Below, one piece after another: positions 36,375-46,200 of a stretch of DNA of 64,000 nucleotides. Made by a program: the position numbers and the translations under genes. How positions within the stretch are numbered: position 1 is the stretch's first letter; the number at the start of each line of letters is the position of its first letter. The stretch is from RH-AL1 sp050013235 (GTDB lineage Bacteria > Pseudomonadota > Alphaproteobacteria > Rhizobiales > Beijerinckiaceae), in the NCBI GenBank assembly GCA_050013235.1, contig JBEKFQ010000011.1:22988-86987 (forward strand). Reading direction: 5' to 3'. The notes below the pieces were generated by a model, which ran no database searches, had not been told where the DNA came from, and saw only the letters and a list, made by a program, of their open reading frames with translations.

Positions 36375-37853
36375 TCACCACCACCTTTTCGGCAGCTCCA
36401 CCTTTGGCGCCGCGCTCTCAATCGCCGCGCCGACCGTGAACAGCGTCTCCTCGTCGAAGGGCCGGCCGATCAGCTGCAAGCCTAGAGGCAACCCTTGCGA
36501 CGACAGGCCCGCTGGCACGGCAATGCCGGGCAGGCCTGCCATGTTGACGGTCACGGTGAAGATGTCGTTGAGGTACATCTCAATGGGATCAGAGGAGCCC
36601 TTTTCCCCAATGCCGAAGGCGGCCGAGGGCGTGGCGGGGGTCAGGATGGCATCGATGCCATCGTGGAAGACGGTCTCGAAATCGCGCTTGATCAGGGTGC
36701 GGATTTTCTGCGCGCGGACATAATAAGCGTCGTAATAGCCGGCCGAGAGCACGTAAGTGCCGATCATGATGCGCCGGCGCACCTCCTTGCCGAAGCCGGC
36801 GGCGCGGGTCTGTTCGTACATGTCGGCAATATCCTTGCCGGGCACGCGCAGGCCGTAGCGCACGCCGTCGTAGCGCGCGAGATTGGACGAGGCTTCGGCC
36901 GGCGCCACGATGTAATAGGCGGCTAGCGCATATTTGGTGTGGGGCAAGGAGATCTCGACGATTTCGGCGCCGGCATCTTTCAGCCAGGCGATGCCTTGAT
37001 GCCAGAGTCCGTCGATCTCGGCGGATATGCCGTCGATGCGATATTCCCTGGGAATGCCGATCTTCTTGCCCTTGAGCGAGCCGCCAACGGCCGCCTCGTA
37101 ATCCGGCACCGGGACGTCGACCGAGGTCGTGTCCTTGGGGTCGTGGCCGGCCATCGAGCGCAGCAGGATCGCGGCATCCCTCACATTGCGGGCGATCGGG
37201 CCCGCTTGATCGAGCGAGGAGGCGAAGGCGACGATGCCCCAGCGCGAGCAGCGCCCATAGGTCGGCTTGATTCCGACGGTGCCGGTGAAGGCGGCGGGCT
37301 GGCGGATCGAGCCGCCGGTATCGGTGGCGGTGGCGCCAAAGCAGAGTTTGGCCGCGACGGCCGCCGCCGAGCCGCCGGACGAGCCGCCGGGCACGAGCGG
37401 GGCGGTGTCGCCCGCGCGCCGCCACGGCGAAATCACCGGGCCGAAATAAGAGGTCTCGTTGGACGAGCCCATGGCGAATTCGTCGAGGTTCAGCTTGCCC
37501 AGCATGACCGCGCCATCGCGCCAGAGATTGGCCGAGACGGTCGATTCGTAGGGCGGCTTGAACCCTTCCAAAATATGGCTCGCCGCCGTGGTCTCGACGC
37601 CCTTCGTGCAATAGAGATCCTTGATCCCCAGCGGAATGCCTTCGAGCGGTCCGCCCTCGCCCTTGGCGAGACGCGCGTCGGAGGCCGCGGCTTGGGCCAA
37701 CGCCTGCTCCGGCGTCTCCTTGAGGAAACAATTGAGCGCGCGCGCGGCCTCGACCGCGCCGATATGCGCCTTGGTGAGGTCGACAGCGCTAAAGTCCTTG
37801 CGCGCCAGGGCGTCGCGGGCTCCAGCAAGGGTGAGATCGGTCAAATCCGTCAA
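36375..37853 (-). CDS. gatA: Asp-tRNA(Asn)/Glu-tRNA(Gln) amidotransferase subunit A
   Basis: Amidase subunit that releases ammonia from glutamine for the GatCAB complex, which converts misacylated Glu-tRNA(Gln) or Asp-tRNA(Asn). The amidase-signature triad is present: Lys in PLGIKDLYCTKG, Ser in PGGSSGGSAAAVAA and Ser in DTGGSIRQPAAFTG. 492 residues is standard. It lies 28 bases downstream of gatC. gatB is not in the window, so the third subunit must be encoded elsewhere. Confidence 0.95.
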   Translation of the reverse strand: MTDLTDLTLAGARDALARKDFSAVDLTKAHIGAVEAARALNCFLKETPEQALAQAAASDARLAKGEGGPLEGIPLGIKDLYCTKGVETTAASHILEGFKPPYESTVSANLWRDGAVMLGKLNLDEFAMGSSNETSYFGPVISPWRRAGDTAPLVPGGSSGGSAAAVAAKLCFGATATDTGGSIRQPAAFTGTVGIKPTYGRCSRWGIVAFASSLDQAGPIARNVRDAAILLRSMAGHDPKDTTSVDVPVPDYEAAVGGSLKGKKIGIPREYRIDGISAEIDGLWHQGIAWLKDAGAEIVEISLPHTKYALAAYYIVAPAEASSNLARYDGVRYGLRVPGKDIADMYEQTRAAGFGKEVRRRIMIGTYVLSAGYYDAYYVRAQKIRTLIKRDFETVFHDGIDAILTPATPSAAFGIGEKGSSDPIEMYLNDIFTVTVNMAGLPGIAVPAGLSSQGLPLGLQLIGRPFDEETLFTVGAAIESAAPKVELPKRWW

Positions 37854-37881
37854 GCGAACAATCTTTCCTAAAAGCTCGAAG

Positions 37882-38169
37882 TTACTCGATCACCTTGGGG
37901 ACCACGAAGAAATGATCCTCCACGCCGGGCGCGTTTTGCGTGATGAGATCGGCGATATTGCCGTCGGTGACGACATCCTTCCGCTTCTTCATCGGCATCG
38001 GCATGACTGACGTCATCGGCTCGACGCCCTCGATATCGACTTCGCCCAGCGTCTCCACAAAGGCGAGAATCGCGTTGAGCTCGCCTTGAAGCACGCCGAT
38101 CTCTTCTTCCCGCACCGCGATCCGCGCGAGATGGGCGATGCGTTTTACGGTTGCTTGGTCTACCGCCAT
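37882..38169 (-). CDS. gatC: Asp-tRNA(Asn)/Glu-tRNA(Gln) amidotransferase subunit C
   Basis: A 95-residue GatC that wraps around GatA and stabilises the amidotransferase. VKRIAHLARIAVREEE and LNAILAFVETLGEVDIEGVE match the family, as do the proline- and methionine-rich VEPMTSVMPMP linker and the C-terminal ITQNAPGVEDHFFVVPKVIE. It precedes gatA in one operon and is divergent from ruvX, with 123 bases for both promoters. Confidence 0.94.
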   Translation of the reverse strand: MAVDQATVKRIAHLARIAVREEEIGVLQGELNAILAFVETLGEVDIEGVEPMTSVMPMPMKKRKDVVTDGNIADLITQNAPGVEDHFFVVPKVIE

Positions 38170-38292
38170 GCGAGAGCATCCTGACGCCGCGCAAAGGCGG
38201 ATGATTTGAAAGTTGGACCTTTATCGAAGGGGCGGTCTATAGCAAGCCCGCGCGGCAGGCAACGTTAGCGCTTCTCATGGGGGAGGACAGGC

Positions 38293-38781
38293 ATGGTCGC
38301 TAATCTCATCGAACTCGGCGAGCTCGCCCCGCGGCTTCCCCGGCTGGCGCGCCTGCTCGGGGTCGATCTCGGCACGAAGACGATCGGGCTGGCGGTCTCC
38401 GACGTCGAGCGGCGGCTCGGCAGTCCGGTGAAGACGATCAAGCGCACCAAGTTTTCCGCCGACGCCAAGGAACTGGTGGCCTGCGCCGATGAGTTCGAAG
38501 TGGCGGCGCTAGTGATCGGCTTTCCCCTCAACATGGACGGCTCGGAGGGGCCGCGCGTGCAGGCGACGCGGGCCTTCGTGCGCAATATGGCGGCGCTGAC
38601 GCCGCGCCCCTTCGTGTTTTGGGACGAGCGGCTCTCGACGGCCGCCGTCACGCGCAGCCTGATCGAGCAAGATGCCTCGCGCGCCAAACGCGCCGAAGTC
38701 GTCGACCGCATGGCCGCCGCCTACATCCTGCAAGGCGCGCTCGACCGGCTGGCCAAGATGGTGCGAGATGCCGGAGCTTGA
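38293..38781 (+). CDS. ruvX: YqgF/RuvX Holliday-junction resolvase-like nuclease
   Basis: RNase H-fold protein thought to process the 5' end of pre-16S rRNA, with proposed Holliday-junction resolvase activity. The catalytic aspartate strand is LLGVDLGTKTIGLAVSD, the second acidic site is FVFWDERLSTAA and the third is EVVDRMAAAYILQGALD. 162 residues, as expected for the family. Divergent from gatC; the amidase gene follows 86 bases downstream on the same strand. Confidence 0.9.
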   Translation: MVANLIELGELAPRLPRLARLLGVDLGTKTIGLAVSDVERRLGSPVKTIKRTKFSADAKELVACADEFEVAALVIGFPLNMDGSEGPRVQATRAFVRNMAALTPRPFVFWDERLSTAAVTRSLIEQDASRAKRAEVVDRMAAAYILQGALDRLAKMVRDAGA

Positions 38782-38867
38782 GAAGCGGATTGGCCCGTCC
38801 GCCTGACTTGGGTTAACATCCCCAAAGCCAAGCTCGTTTTCGCGCGTCGGCGCGCCTCGAGGATCTG

Positions 38868-40166
38868 ATGCCCAACGCCCGCTCGTTTTTGTCTGCCCGT
38901 GAGACGGCCCGGTTGATCGCGGCGGAAAGCTTGACGGCCGTCGAGGCCGTGAGCGTCTGTTTGGCGACCATCGCGGCGCGTGATCCGGCCGTCGGCGCTT
39001 GGCAAGTTCTCGACCGGGAAAAGGTTCTCGCTCAGGCCAAGGCCTATGACCGGGAGGCGAGCCTTTCGGGCAAGCCGCTGCCGCTGGGCGGCGTGCCGGT
39101 CGCGGTCAAGGATAATCTCGATACGTCCGATCTTCCCACCGCCTACGGCTCCAGCATTTACGACAACCATCAGCCCGTGGCCGATGCGGCCTGCGTCGCC
39201 TTGGCGCGCCGCGCCGGCGCCATCGTGATGGGCAAGACGGTGACGACGGAATTTGCTTATTACCGGCCTGGCAAAACCAGCAATCCGCATAATAGCGCGC
39301 ATACGCCGGGCGGCTCGTCGCAGGGGTCCGCCGCGGCCGTGGCCTCGGGCATGGTGCCGCTGGCGTTGGGGACGCAGACGGCGGGCTCGGTGATTCGCCC
39401 GGCCGCTTATTGCGGGATCGTCGGGTTCAAGCCGAGCTGGGGGCTCATTCCTCGCCAGGGCGCGAAGATTCTGTCGGATTGGTTGGATACGGTCGGCGTT
39501 TTTGCCAGGGATGTCGAGGACGCCGCTTTCTTCGTGGCGGGTCTGACGGGTCGCAATGCGTTGCGTCCAGATGGCACCGGCGGTCCCTTTGAAGTGGCGG
39601 TGCTGCGCCCACCTTATCCCGCCGAGGCCGAACCCGAGGCGATTGCCGCGCTCGAACGGGCGGCCGGGGCTCTGAGCGCGGCTGGCCATGGCGTCAGCGA
39701 TCGGCCCACCCCGCATTCGTTGCAAAATCTGCCCCGCTTGCAGCGGCTCGTCATGGCCTACGACATGGAAAAAGCGCTGGCCTACGAACGGCGCGTCTAT
39801 GAATCGAGCCTCTCCTCGATTTTGAAGACCTATCTCGACGAGGGCAAAGGCATTTCGCCCCGCGCCTATGATTCCGCCATGGCCGCGACGCGGGACGTGC
39901 AACGCGACATCGACTCCGTGTTTGGCGCCGCGGATGTGATTCTCGCGCCCTCGGCGGCCGGCGAGGCGCCCGTGGGGCTGCATGCGACAGGCGATCCCGC
40001 TTTCAACCGCATTTGGTCTCAGCTTCAACTGCCCTGCGTCACTGTTCCCACGGGCCTTGGGCCGAATGGTCTGCCGGTGGGCACGCAATTGATCGCGCGC
40101 TTCGGCCAGGATGCCCTTTTGCTGGCGGTGGCCTTGGCGCTGGAACAAGCGCTCGCGGTAGCTTAA
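38868..40166 (+). CDS. Amidase-signature family hydrolase
   Basis: A second amidase, paralogous to GatA. The Ser-cis-Ser-Lys triad is complete: GVPVAVKDNLDTSDLPT, HTPGGSSQGSAAAVASG and TQTAGSVIRPAAYCGIVG. At 432 residues it is shorter than GatA, and the CysSer/Gln variants around the triad place it among general amidases rather than tRNA amidotransferase subunits. The natural substrate is unknown; allophanate, indoleacetamide or aryl amides are all possible. It lies 30 bases before dmeF but shares no obvious function with it. Confidence 0.85.
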   Translation: MPNARSFLSARETARLIAAESLTAVEAVSVCLATIAARDPAVGAWQVLDREKVLAQAKAYDREASLSGKPLPLGGVPVAVKDNLDTSDLPTAYGSSIYDNHQPVADAACVALARRAGAIVMGKTVTTEFAYYRPGKTSNPHNSAHTPGGSSQGSAAAVASGMVPLALGTQTAGSVIRPAAYCGIVGFKPSWGLIPRQGAKILSDWLDTVGVFARDVEDAAFFVAGLTGRNALRPDGTGGPFEVAVLRPPYPAEAEPEAIAALERAAGALSAAGHGVSDRPTPHSLQNLPRLQRLVMAYDMEKALAYERRVYESSLSSILKTYLDEGKGISPRAYDSAMAATRDVQRDIDSVFGAADVILAPSAAGEAPVGLHATGDPAFNRIWSQLQLPCVTVPTGLGPNGLPVGTQLIARFGQDALLLAVALALEQALAVA

Positions 40167-40196
40167 ATAAACACCGAACCATCGGGGAGCCGGACT

Positions 40197-41186
40197 ATGT
40201 CAAGCCAATCCGTCGAGAGCTGGACTCACGACCATCATTTTCTCGGCGAAGCGCATGAGCGCAACGAGCGCCGGACGATGTTCGTCGTCGCGCTGACGGC
40301 GGTCATGATGGTGTTGGAAATCGGCGGCGGCGGGGTTTTCGGCTCCATGGCGCTGGTCGCGGATGGCTGGCACATGGGCACCCATGTCGCCGCGCTCGGC
40401 ATTGCCGCCTTGGCCTATCGCTATGCACGGCTCCATGCGCGGGATCCGCGCTTTAGTTTCGGCACGGGGAAGCTCGGCGAACTCGCCGCTTTCGCCAGCG
40501 CCATCATCCTCGCCATGATCGGTTTGTTCATCGGCTTCGAAAGTCTCACGCGGCTCTTCGCGCCGGTGCATATCGCTTATACCGAGGCGCTCCCGATCGC
40601 GGTTCTCGGGCTCTGCGTCAATTTCGCGAGCGCGGCTCTGCTGCATGGCGGGGAGGGGCACGATCACCATCACGGTCACCATCATCACGACGATCGTGAC
40701 GATCACGGCCATGCGCATGACGATCACCATCATGACGACGAACATGACCATGATCACGTCCATCATACCGACAGTAATTTCCGGGCGGCCTATGTGCATG
40801 TTCTCGCCGACGCGCTGACATCGATTTTGGCTATCGGCGCTTTGCTCGCCGGGCGGTTTCTCGGTGTGGTCTGGCTCGATCCGCTGATGGGGCTGGTGGG
40901 CATGGTGGTGATCGGGGCTTGGGCTTTGAGTCTCGTGCGGACGGCAGGCGCGGTGCTGCTCGATGCCGTGCCCAGCCAGGCGCTGGCGCGTTCGATCCGG
41001 GACAAGCTGGAGGTCGATGGCGACAGGCTGGTCGATCTCCATCTCTGGCGGCTGGGACCCGGCCACACCGGGGTCATTGCCTCGATCATCGCCGTAAATC
41101 CCGAGGCGCCGGCCGTCTATAAGGGCCGGCTGGCCGTGATCGAGGGCCTATCGCACGTGACGATCGAAGTGCATCCCGGCGGATAG
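40197..41186 (+). CDS. dmeF: Cobalt/nickel efflux CDF transporter DmeF-like
   Basis: Cation diffusion facilitator of the inner membrane that exports divalent metals by proton antiport. The first half shows GSMALVADGWHMGTHVAALG, with the HxxxD-type metal site in helix 2. A cytosolic histidine/aspartate loop of about 40 residues follows (HHHGHHHHDDRDDHGHAHDD and more). AYVHVLADALTSILAIGALL carries the second metal site. The DGWHMGTH form and the long His loop match DmeF, known for Co/Ni export in Cupriavidus and Rhizobium. No DmeR-type repressor gene is adjacent. 329 residues. Confidence 0.85.
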   Translation: MSSQSVESWTHDHHFLGEAHERNERRTMFVVALTAVMMVLEIGGGGVFGSMALVADGWHMGTHVAALGIAALAYRYARLHARDPRFSFGTGKLGELAAFASAIILAMIGLFIGFESLTRLFAPVHIAYTEALPIAVLGLCVNFASAALLHGGEGHDHHHGHHHHDDRDDHGHAHDDHHHDDEHDHDHVHHTDSNFRAAYVHVLADALTSILAIGALLAGRFLGVVWLDPLMGLVGMVVIGAWALSLVRTAGAVLLDAVPSQALARSIRDKLEVDGDRLVDLHLWRLGPGHTGVIASIIAVNPEAPAVYKGRLAVIEGLSHVTIEVHPGG

Positions 41187-41215
41187 TGAAACGCTGGGTT
41201 TCTGATCGCGGGCGT

Positions 41216-41241
41216 CCCTTCTCCCACGAGTGGGAGAAGGG
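41216..41241. repeat. Short REP hairpin between convergent genes
   Basis: CCCTTCTCCCA and TGGGAGAAGGG form a perfect 11-bp stem around CGAG. It lies just after dmeF and before the 3' end of mctP, so it could act as a bidirectional transcript end; its arms match the REP elements at 46603 and 46713. Confidence 0.75.
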
Positions 41242-41268
41242 GGATCTCCCGCCTCATTGGCCGCTCCC

Positions 41269-42804
41269 TCAAGCCGTCACCACCTCGTCCTCGTAATCGG
41301 TGGCCACCGTTTCGTCCGGGGCGCGGTTTGGCAGCAGCGCGGAAAGGATGCCCGCGACACCGACATTCAGCACCAAGGCGATGAGGCCGTTATAGGCGGA
41401 AAAGCCGAGGCCGAAGACGGCATGGACGGGGGTCCACGAGGCGACGCCGGCCGAGAGCAGGGTGCCCGTCACCATGCCCAAGGCCCAGCCCACCAGCAGC
41501 GCCCAGCCGCTGAACCAGCGCGTGAAGAGACCGAAAATCACCGCCGGGAAAATCTGGATCATCCAGACGCCACCAAGAAGTTGCAGGTCCAAGGCGAACT
41601 TCGTCGGCATGACCAAGATTACGATCAAGGCCCCGACTTTGACGATCAAGCTCATCAGTTTGGCGAGATCGGCCTCCTCGCGCGGGCCGATCCCGGAATC
41701 GACGAAAGGCCGCCAGATATTGCGGGTGAACGTATTGGCCGCCCCGATCGACATGATCGCGGCGGGAACCAGGGCGCCAATCGCGATCCCGGCATAAGCG
41801 AAACCCGCGAACCAAGCCGGAAACATTTTGGCGAACAAAGCCGGCACGACATCCTGCGGATCTTGCACCTCGATCCCCGCCGCAAGCGCCATATAGCCCA
41901 TGATGGCGATGAGGCCGAGCACCAGCGAATAAGCCGGCAGCATGAAGGCATTCTTGCGGATCGCCGTGCCCGACGAAGCCGAAAGAATACCCGTCATCGA
42001 ATGCGGATACATGAACAAAGCCATGGCCGAACCGATGGCCAGCGTGATGAAGGGCATGATCTGCGCGGGCTGCAACTCGAGCCCTGCGGGCTTGCCGGTC
42101 AGCGCGGCTTTTTTGGCCAGCGCCGCCGCGGCCGCATCGAACACGGCGCCATAACCGCCGAGCTTCATGGGCACCACGATGATCGCCGCGATGACGAAAA
42201 TATAGATCATGATGTCCTTGACGAAAGCGATCAACGCAGGCGCCCGCAATCCGCTCTGATAGGTGTAGATCGCCAGGATCACGAAGGCGATGCTCAACGG
42301 TAGATGGCTCAGCCAGCCCGTGCCCTCGAAGCCCAGCGCGCCGATCACCTTTTCCATGCCGACGAGTTGCAGCGCGATATAGGGCATGGTCGCGACAATG
42401 CCGGTGACGGCCACCGCCAATTCCAGCCAACGGTTGCCATACCGTCCATAAACGTAATCGCCGGCCGTCAAATAGTGCTTGGCGCGCGTCACCGCCCAGA
42501 GCCTCGGGAAGGTCGCATATAACAAGGGATAGATGAGGATGGTGTAAGGCACGGCGAACAGGCCGTAGGCCCCCACCGCATAGACGACGGCCGGCACCGC
42601 AATGACGGTATAGGCGGTATAGAGATCGCCGCCGATGAGGAACCACGAGACCCAGGCGCCAAAACGGCGCCCGCCGAGCCCCCATTCATGCAGGGAATTC
42701 AGATCGCCCCGCCGCCAGCGGCCCGCGACGAAACCGAGGACCGTCACGCCCAGAAAAAACACGGCGAAGACCGATGTGGCGGTCCAATTCAAATGGTCGA
42801 TCAC
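41269..42804 (-). CDS. mctP: Monocarboxylate sodium/solute symporter MctP-like
   Basis: SSS-family membrane transporter with about 13 predicted helices. Core segments are WGLGGRRFGAWVSWFLIGGD, YTAYTVIAVPAVVYAVGAYG and ALFMYPHSMTGILSASSG. The sequence is closest in feel to MctP, the lactate, pyruvate and alanine carrier of Rhizobium leguminosarum. I chose the GTG at 42804, which has AAGGGG eight bases upstream and follows the DUF3311 gene by 11 bases; it gives 511 residues. The frame stays open to 43038 but that part overlaps the partner gene. Confidence 0.87.
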   Translation of the reverse strand: MIDHLNWTATSVFAVFFLGVTVLGFVAGRWRRGDLNSLHEWGLGGRRFGAWVSWFLIGGDLYTAYTVIAVPAVVYAVGAYGLFAVPYTILIYPLLYATFPRLWAVTRAKHYLTAGDYVYGRYGNRWLELAVAVTGIVATMPYIALQLVGMEKVIGALGFEGTGWLSHLPLSIAFVILAIYTYQSGLRAPALIAFVKDIMIYIFVIAAIIVVPMKLGGYGAVFDAAAAALAKKAALTGKPAGLELQPAQIMPFITLAIGSAMALFMYPHSMTGILSASSGTAIRKNAFMLPAYSLVLGLIAIMGYMALAAGIEVQDPQDVVPALFAKMFPAWFAGFAYAGIAIGALVPAAIMSIGAANTFTRNIWRPFVDSGIGPREEADLAKLMSLIVKVGALIVILVMPTKFALDLQLLGGVWMIQIFPAVIFGLFTRWFSGWALLVGWALGMVTGTLLSAGVASWTPVHAVFGLGFSAYNGLIALVLNVGVAGILSALLPNRAPDETVATDYEDEVVTA

Positions 42805-42815
42805 GCCGTCACCCC

Positions 42816-42989
42816 TTACTTGCCGCCATCGAGCCGGAACACCGCGTAAATGAAAAGCGCGGAGACCGGAACCAGGGCAAATAGCGCCCAATAAAAGAAC
42901 GGGAAGCCGAACAGGCGCGGGCTGTCGCTGTTGTAAAGCGGGACGGCGATCGCGAGCAGACAGGGGATGGCGAGAAGAATATTTTTCAC
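42816..42989 (-). CDS. DUF3311 small membrane protein
   Basis: A 57-residue protein with two hydrophobic segments (ILLAIPCLLAIAVPLYN and FFYWALFALVPVSALFIYAV) around the conserved PRLFGFPFFYW loop of DUF3311. Such proteins are regularly encoded directly before MctP-type symporters, like YhdT before PanF, and probably assist the transporter. The GTG start at 42989 was chosen from the family N-terminus. It is cotranscribed with mctP. Confidence 0.85.
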   Translation of the reverse strand: MKNILLAIPCLLAIAVPLYNSDSPRLFGFPFFYWALFALVPVSALFIYAVFRLDGGK

Positions 42990-43211
42990 GGGCACTCTTC
43001 GGGAGGTGGATTGCGGGGCAAGATCGGGCGGGCGCCAACCTATTCTCAATTTGCTTTTACCTGGCAAGGAAAAAGACAGAGGGGAGCTCCTTCACCATTT
43101 CGAGAAATAAACCTTGGCTACACAACCTAAAATAGTAGACTTCAACATTCACCACTGTTTTAAATAGGTTCCCCAGAGTTTCCGTAGGGTGTCCTAGAGT
43201 TTGGCAGCGGT

Positions 43212-46200
43212 ATGGAAGTCGATGCGTTTATTGCCTGCTGGACGGCTCGCGAAGGCGGGACCGAGCGGGCTAATTATCAAATGTTTCTGTCCGATCTTTG
43301 CGATGTCTTGGGTGTCGCGCGGCCCGATCCCGATGGGACTGGCCGGGACGACAAGGATTATGTTTTCGAGCGCGCCGTGCGCCCGCGCGATGGCGATCTC
43401 TTTTCTGTCCCCAAGCGTATCGATCTTTACAAGAAAGGCGCTTTCATCCTGGAGGCCAAGCAATCGCGCCTGCCGGGCAAGAAAAACGCGATTCCGGGTC
43501 AAGTGATCCTGCCCGCACGCGAGCCCGAATATCTCGGACGGCGCGGGATCGCGCGCGGTTGGGACGTCATGATGCAAAATGCCCGCAAGCAAGCGGAAGG
43601 CTATGTCTTCTTGCTCGAGACTTCCCATCCGGCGCCGCCCTTCATCATGACTTGCGATGTCGGCCATTGTTTCGAGATTTTCGCCGATTTTACGGGAACG
43701 GGACGCGCCTATAGCCAATTTCCCGGCCGTCAGGGGTTCCGGATTTACCTCGAAGATTTACGAAAGCCCGAGATCCGCGAGCGGTTGAGCCGGATATGGA
43801 GCAATCCCTATTCGCTCGATCCGGCCAGGGATGCCGCCCGCGTCACGGCCGAGATTGCCAAGCGCTTGGCCCAGGTGAGCAAATCCTTGGAAGCGCGCGG
43901 CTTCAATGCCGAGGAGGTCGCGCATTTTCTCATGCGCTGCCTTTTCACCATGTTCGCTTCCGATGTCGAATTGCTGCCGCGCGATTGTTTTAAAGCTCTG
44001 TTGCGCCGGAGCGTCGAAGACCCAATTCATTTTCCGCACCGGCTGAAGACGCTTTGGGAGCAAATAGACCGGGGCGAGAGCTTTAGCCATGTCATCGATG
44101 CGCCGGTGCGGCAGTTTTCCGGCGCGCTATTCAAGAGCACCTTTGTCTTTCCGCTCGGCCGCGAGGAGATTAGCGAGCTTCTCGCGGCCGCCAACCGTAG
44201 ATGGACGGAAGTCGATCCCGCGATTTTTGGGACTTTGCTGGAGCAGGCGCTCGAGCCAGCCGAGCGTAAGAAGCTCGGGGCGCATTTCACACCGCGCGTC
44301 TATGTCCAGCGGCTTGTCGAGGCCACCGTGATGGAGCCTTTGCGCGCGGATTGGCAGATGGCGTTGACCAAGGCCGAACAGGCGAAGGAGGATGGCGACG
44401 AGAAGGGCGCGGTGACGATCGTCCGCGCGTTCCACCGGCACCTCTGTGCCACGCGCGTGCTCGATCCCGCCTGCGGCACTGGGAATTTTCTTTATGTCGC
44501 GCTGGAACTGATGAAGAAGCTCGAAGGCGAGGTGCTCGAGGCGCTTGCGGAACTTGGCGAGCCGGAAAACATGGGGCTGGAGCGCGAGACCGTCGATCCC
44601 GCGCAATTCCTCGGGCTCGAGCTCAATCCGCGTGCGGCCGCCATTGCCGAATTGGTCGTGTGGATCGGCTATCTCCAACAGCATTACAAGACCCGTTCCG
44701 GTCATCCCTGCGAGCCCATTTTGAAGGTCTTCGACAATATCAATTTCGGCAAGCGCAGCGGCTACGATGCCGTGCTGACCTGGGATGGTTTTCCTGCCGT
44801 GCCGGGTGCCGGCGTGAAGCTGGCCAAGGTCTATCCCAATGCCAAGACACCTCAATGGCCGGAGGCGGAGTTTATCGTTGGAAACCAACCGTTCATTCCG
44901 AACCGGGAAATGCGCGGCCTTCTATCCGATGGTTATGTCGATTGCTTGCGCCGTCTGTATCGTGAGTTCACCCACCCGGCGGATTTCGTGCTGTTTTTCT
45001 GGATCCAAGCGACGAGCGCGGCACCCACGGTGCGCCGGATTGGTTTTGTCTCCACCAGCCGGATCCGGATGAAGCTGAATAATATCGTGCTGCGCAACGC
45101 CTTGGGAACGCAATGGCACATTCGTTTCGCCATTCCCGATCACGCCTGGCCCTCGAGCCACGAGAGCGCGCGGATCCGAGTGGCCTTCATCACGGTTGCC
45201 CGGCACAAAGGGCCGAGCACCTTGGTGCTCGCGCCCGACCACGAAGTGATCGGCGGCGGGTTGATGCGCGGGCTTCCCGGTTACGTCCGGGTCTCCACGG
45301 ATATGATCGCACCGGATTTGACGCAGGGGCCGGACGACACGATCCTGATCCGGTTGCGCTCCAACGAGGGGCTCTGTCATACCGGCGTGAAACCCTATGC
45401 GCGGCGGCTCCATATCGATGCCGCGATGCGGGACAAGCTTTTCCCCGACGAAGTGTCGCGCGCGCGCCATGTGCCCGCGATCATGAATGGCTACGATATC
45501 GGTCAATCCTGGCGCGGGCTCTACGTCATCGACGTCAACGAATTGGAGCAGGACGATCTGCGCCGGCGCTTTCCCGCCGCCTATCAATATATTCTCAGAT
45601 ACGTGAAGCCGGAGCGGGCATTGGACCGCAATCCGCGTCTGCGGCGGGAGTTCTGGCGGTTTGAATCCAATCGGATGCAGATGCGGCGCGCCATGGAGCC
45701 GCTGTCGCGCTATATCGCGACGATGGAAAATTCCGCGCAGCGGCAGTTTGTCTTTCTTCCCACCAATGTCATCCCCGATCAGAAGCTGCGCGTGATCGTC
45801 GACGACGATGCTTATACGCTGGCCGTTCTCTCCAGCCGCCATCACACCGTCTTCTCGATCACGGGAGGCGGGCGTGTCGGGCGCTATAATACGCCAGTCT
45901 ATAATACCGATTGTTTCATGCGCTTTCCCTTCCCCCACGCGAGCCCGGCCTTGGCGGGCAAGCTGCGTGCCCTCGGCGAGGAATTGGATGCCACCCGCAA
46001 AGGCGTGCTGGCAACCCATCCCGGCATGACGCTCACGCGCCTTTACGCGGTGCTGGATAAAGTGAAGGCCGGCGCCGTGCTCGAGTCCCACGATCGCGAG
46101 GTGAAAGCGCGCGGTCTCGTCTTGATTCTCCAGGAGTTGCACGAGGACATCGACCGCTTGGTGGCGGAAGCCTATGGCTGGCCGGCCAGCCTGACGGACG

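Noticed and set aside
40660..40770. Repetitive CATCAC/GATCAC run that could look like a tandem repeat locus
   Set aside because: It encodes the histidine/aspartate loop of DmeF in frame; the repetition follows from the protein.
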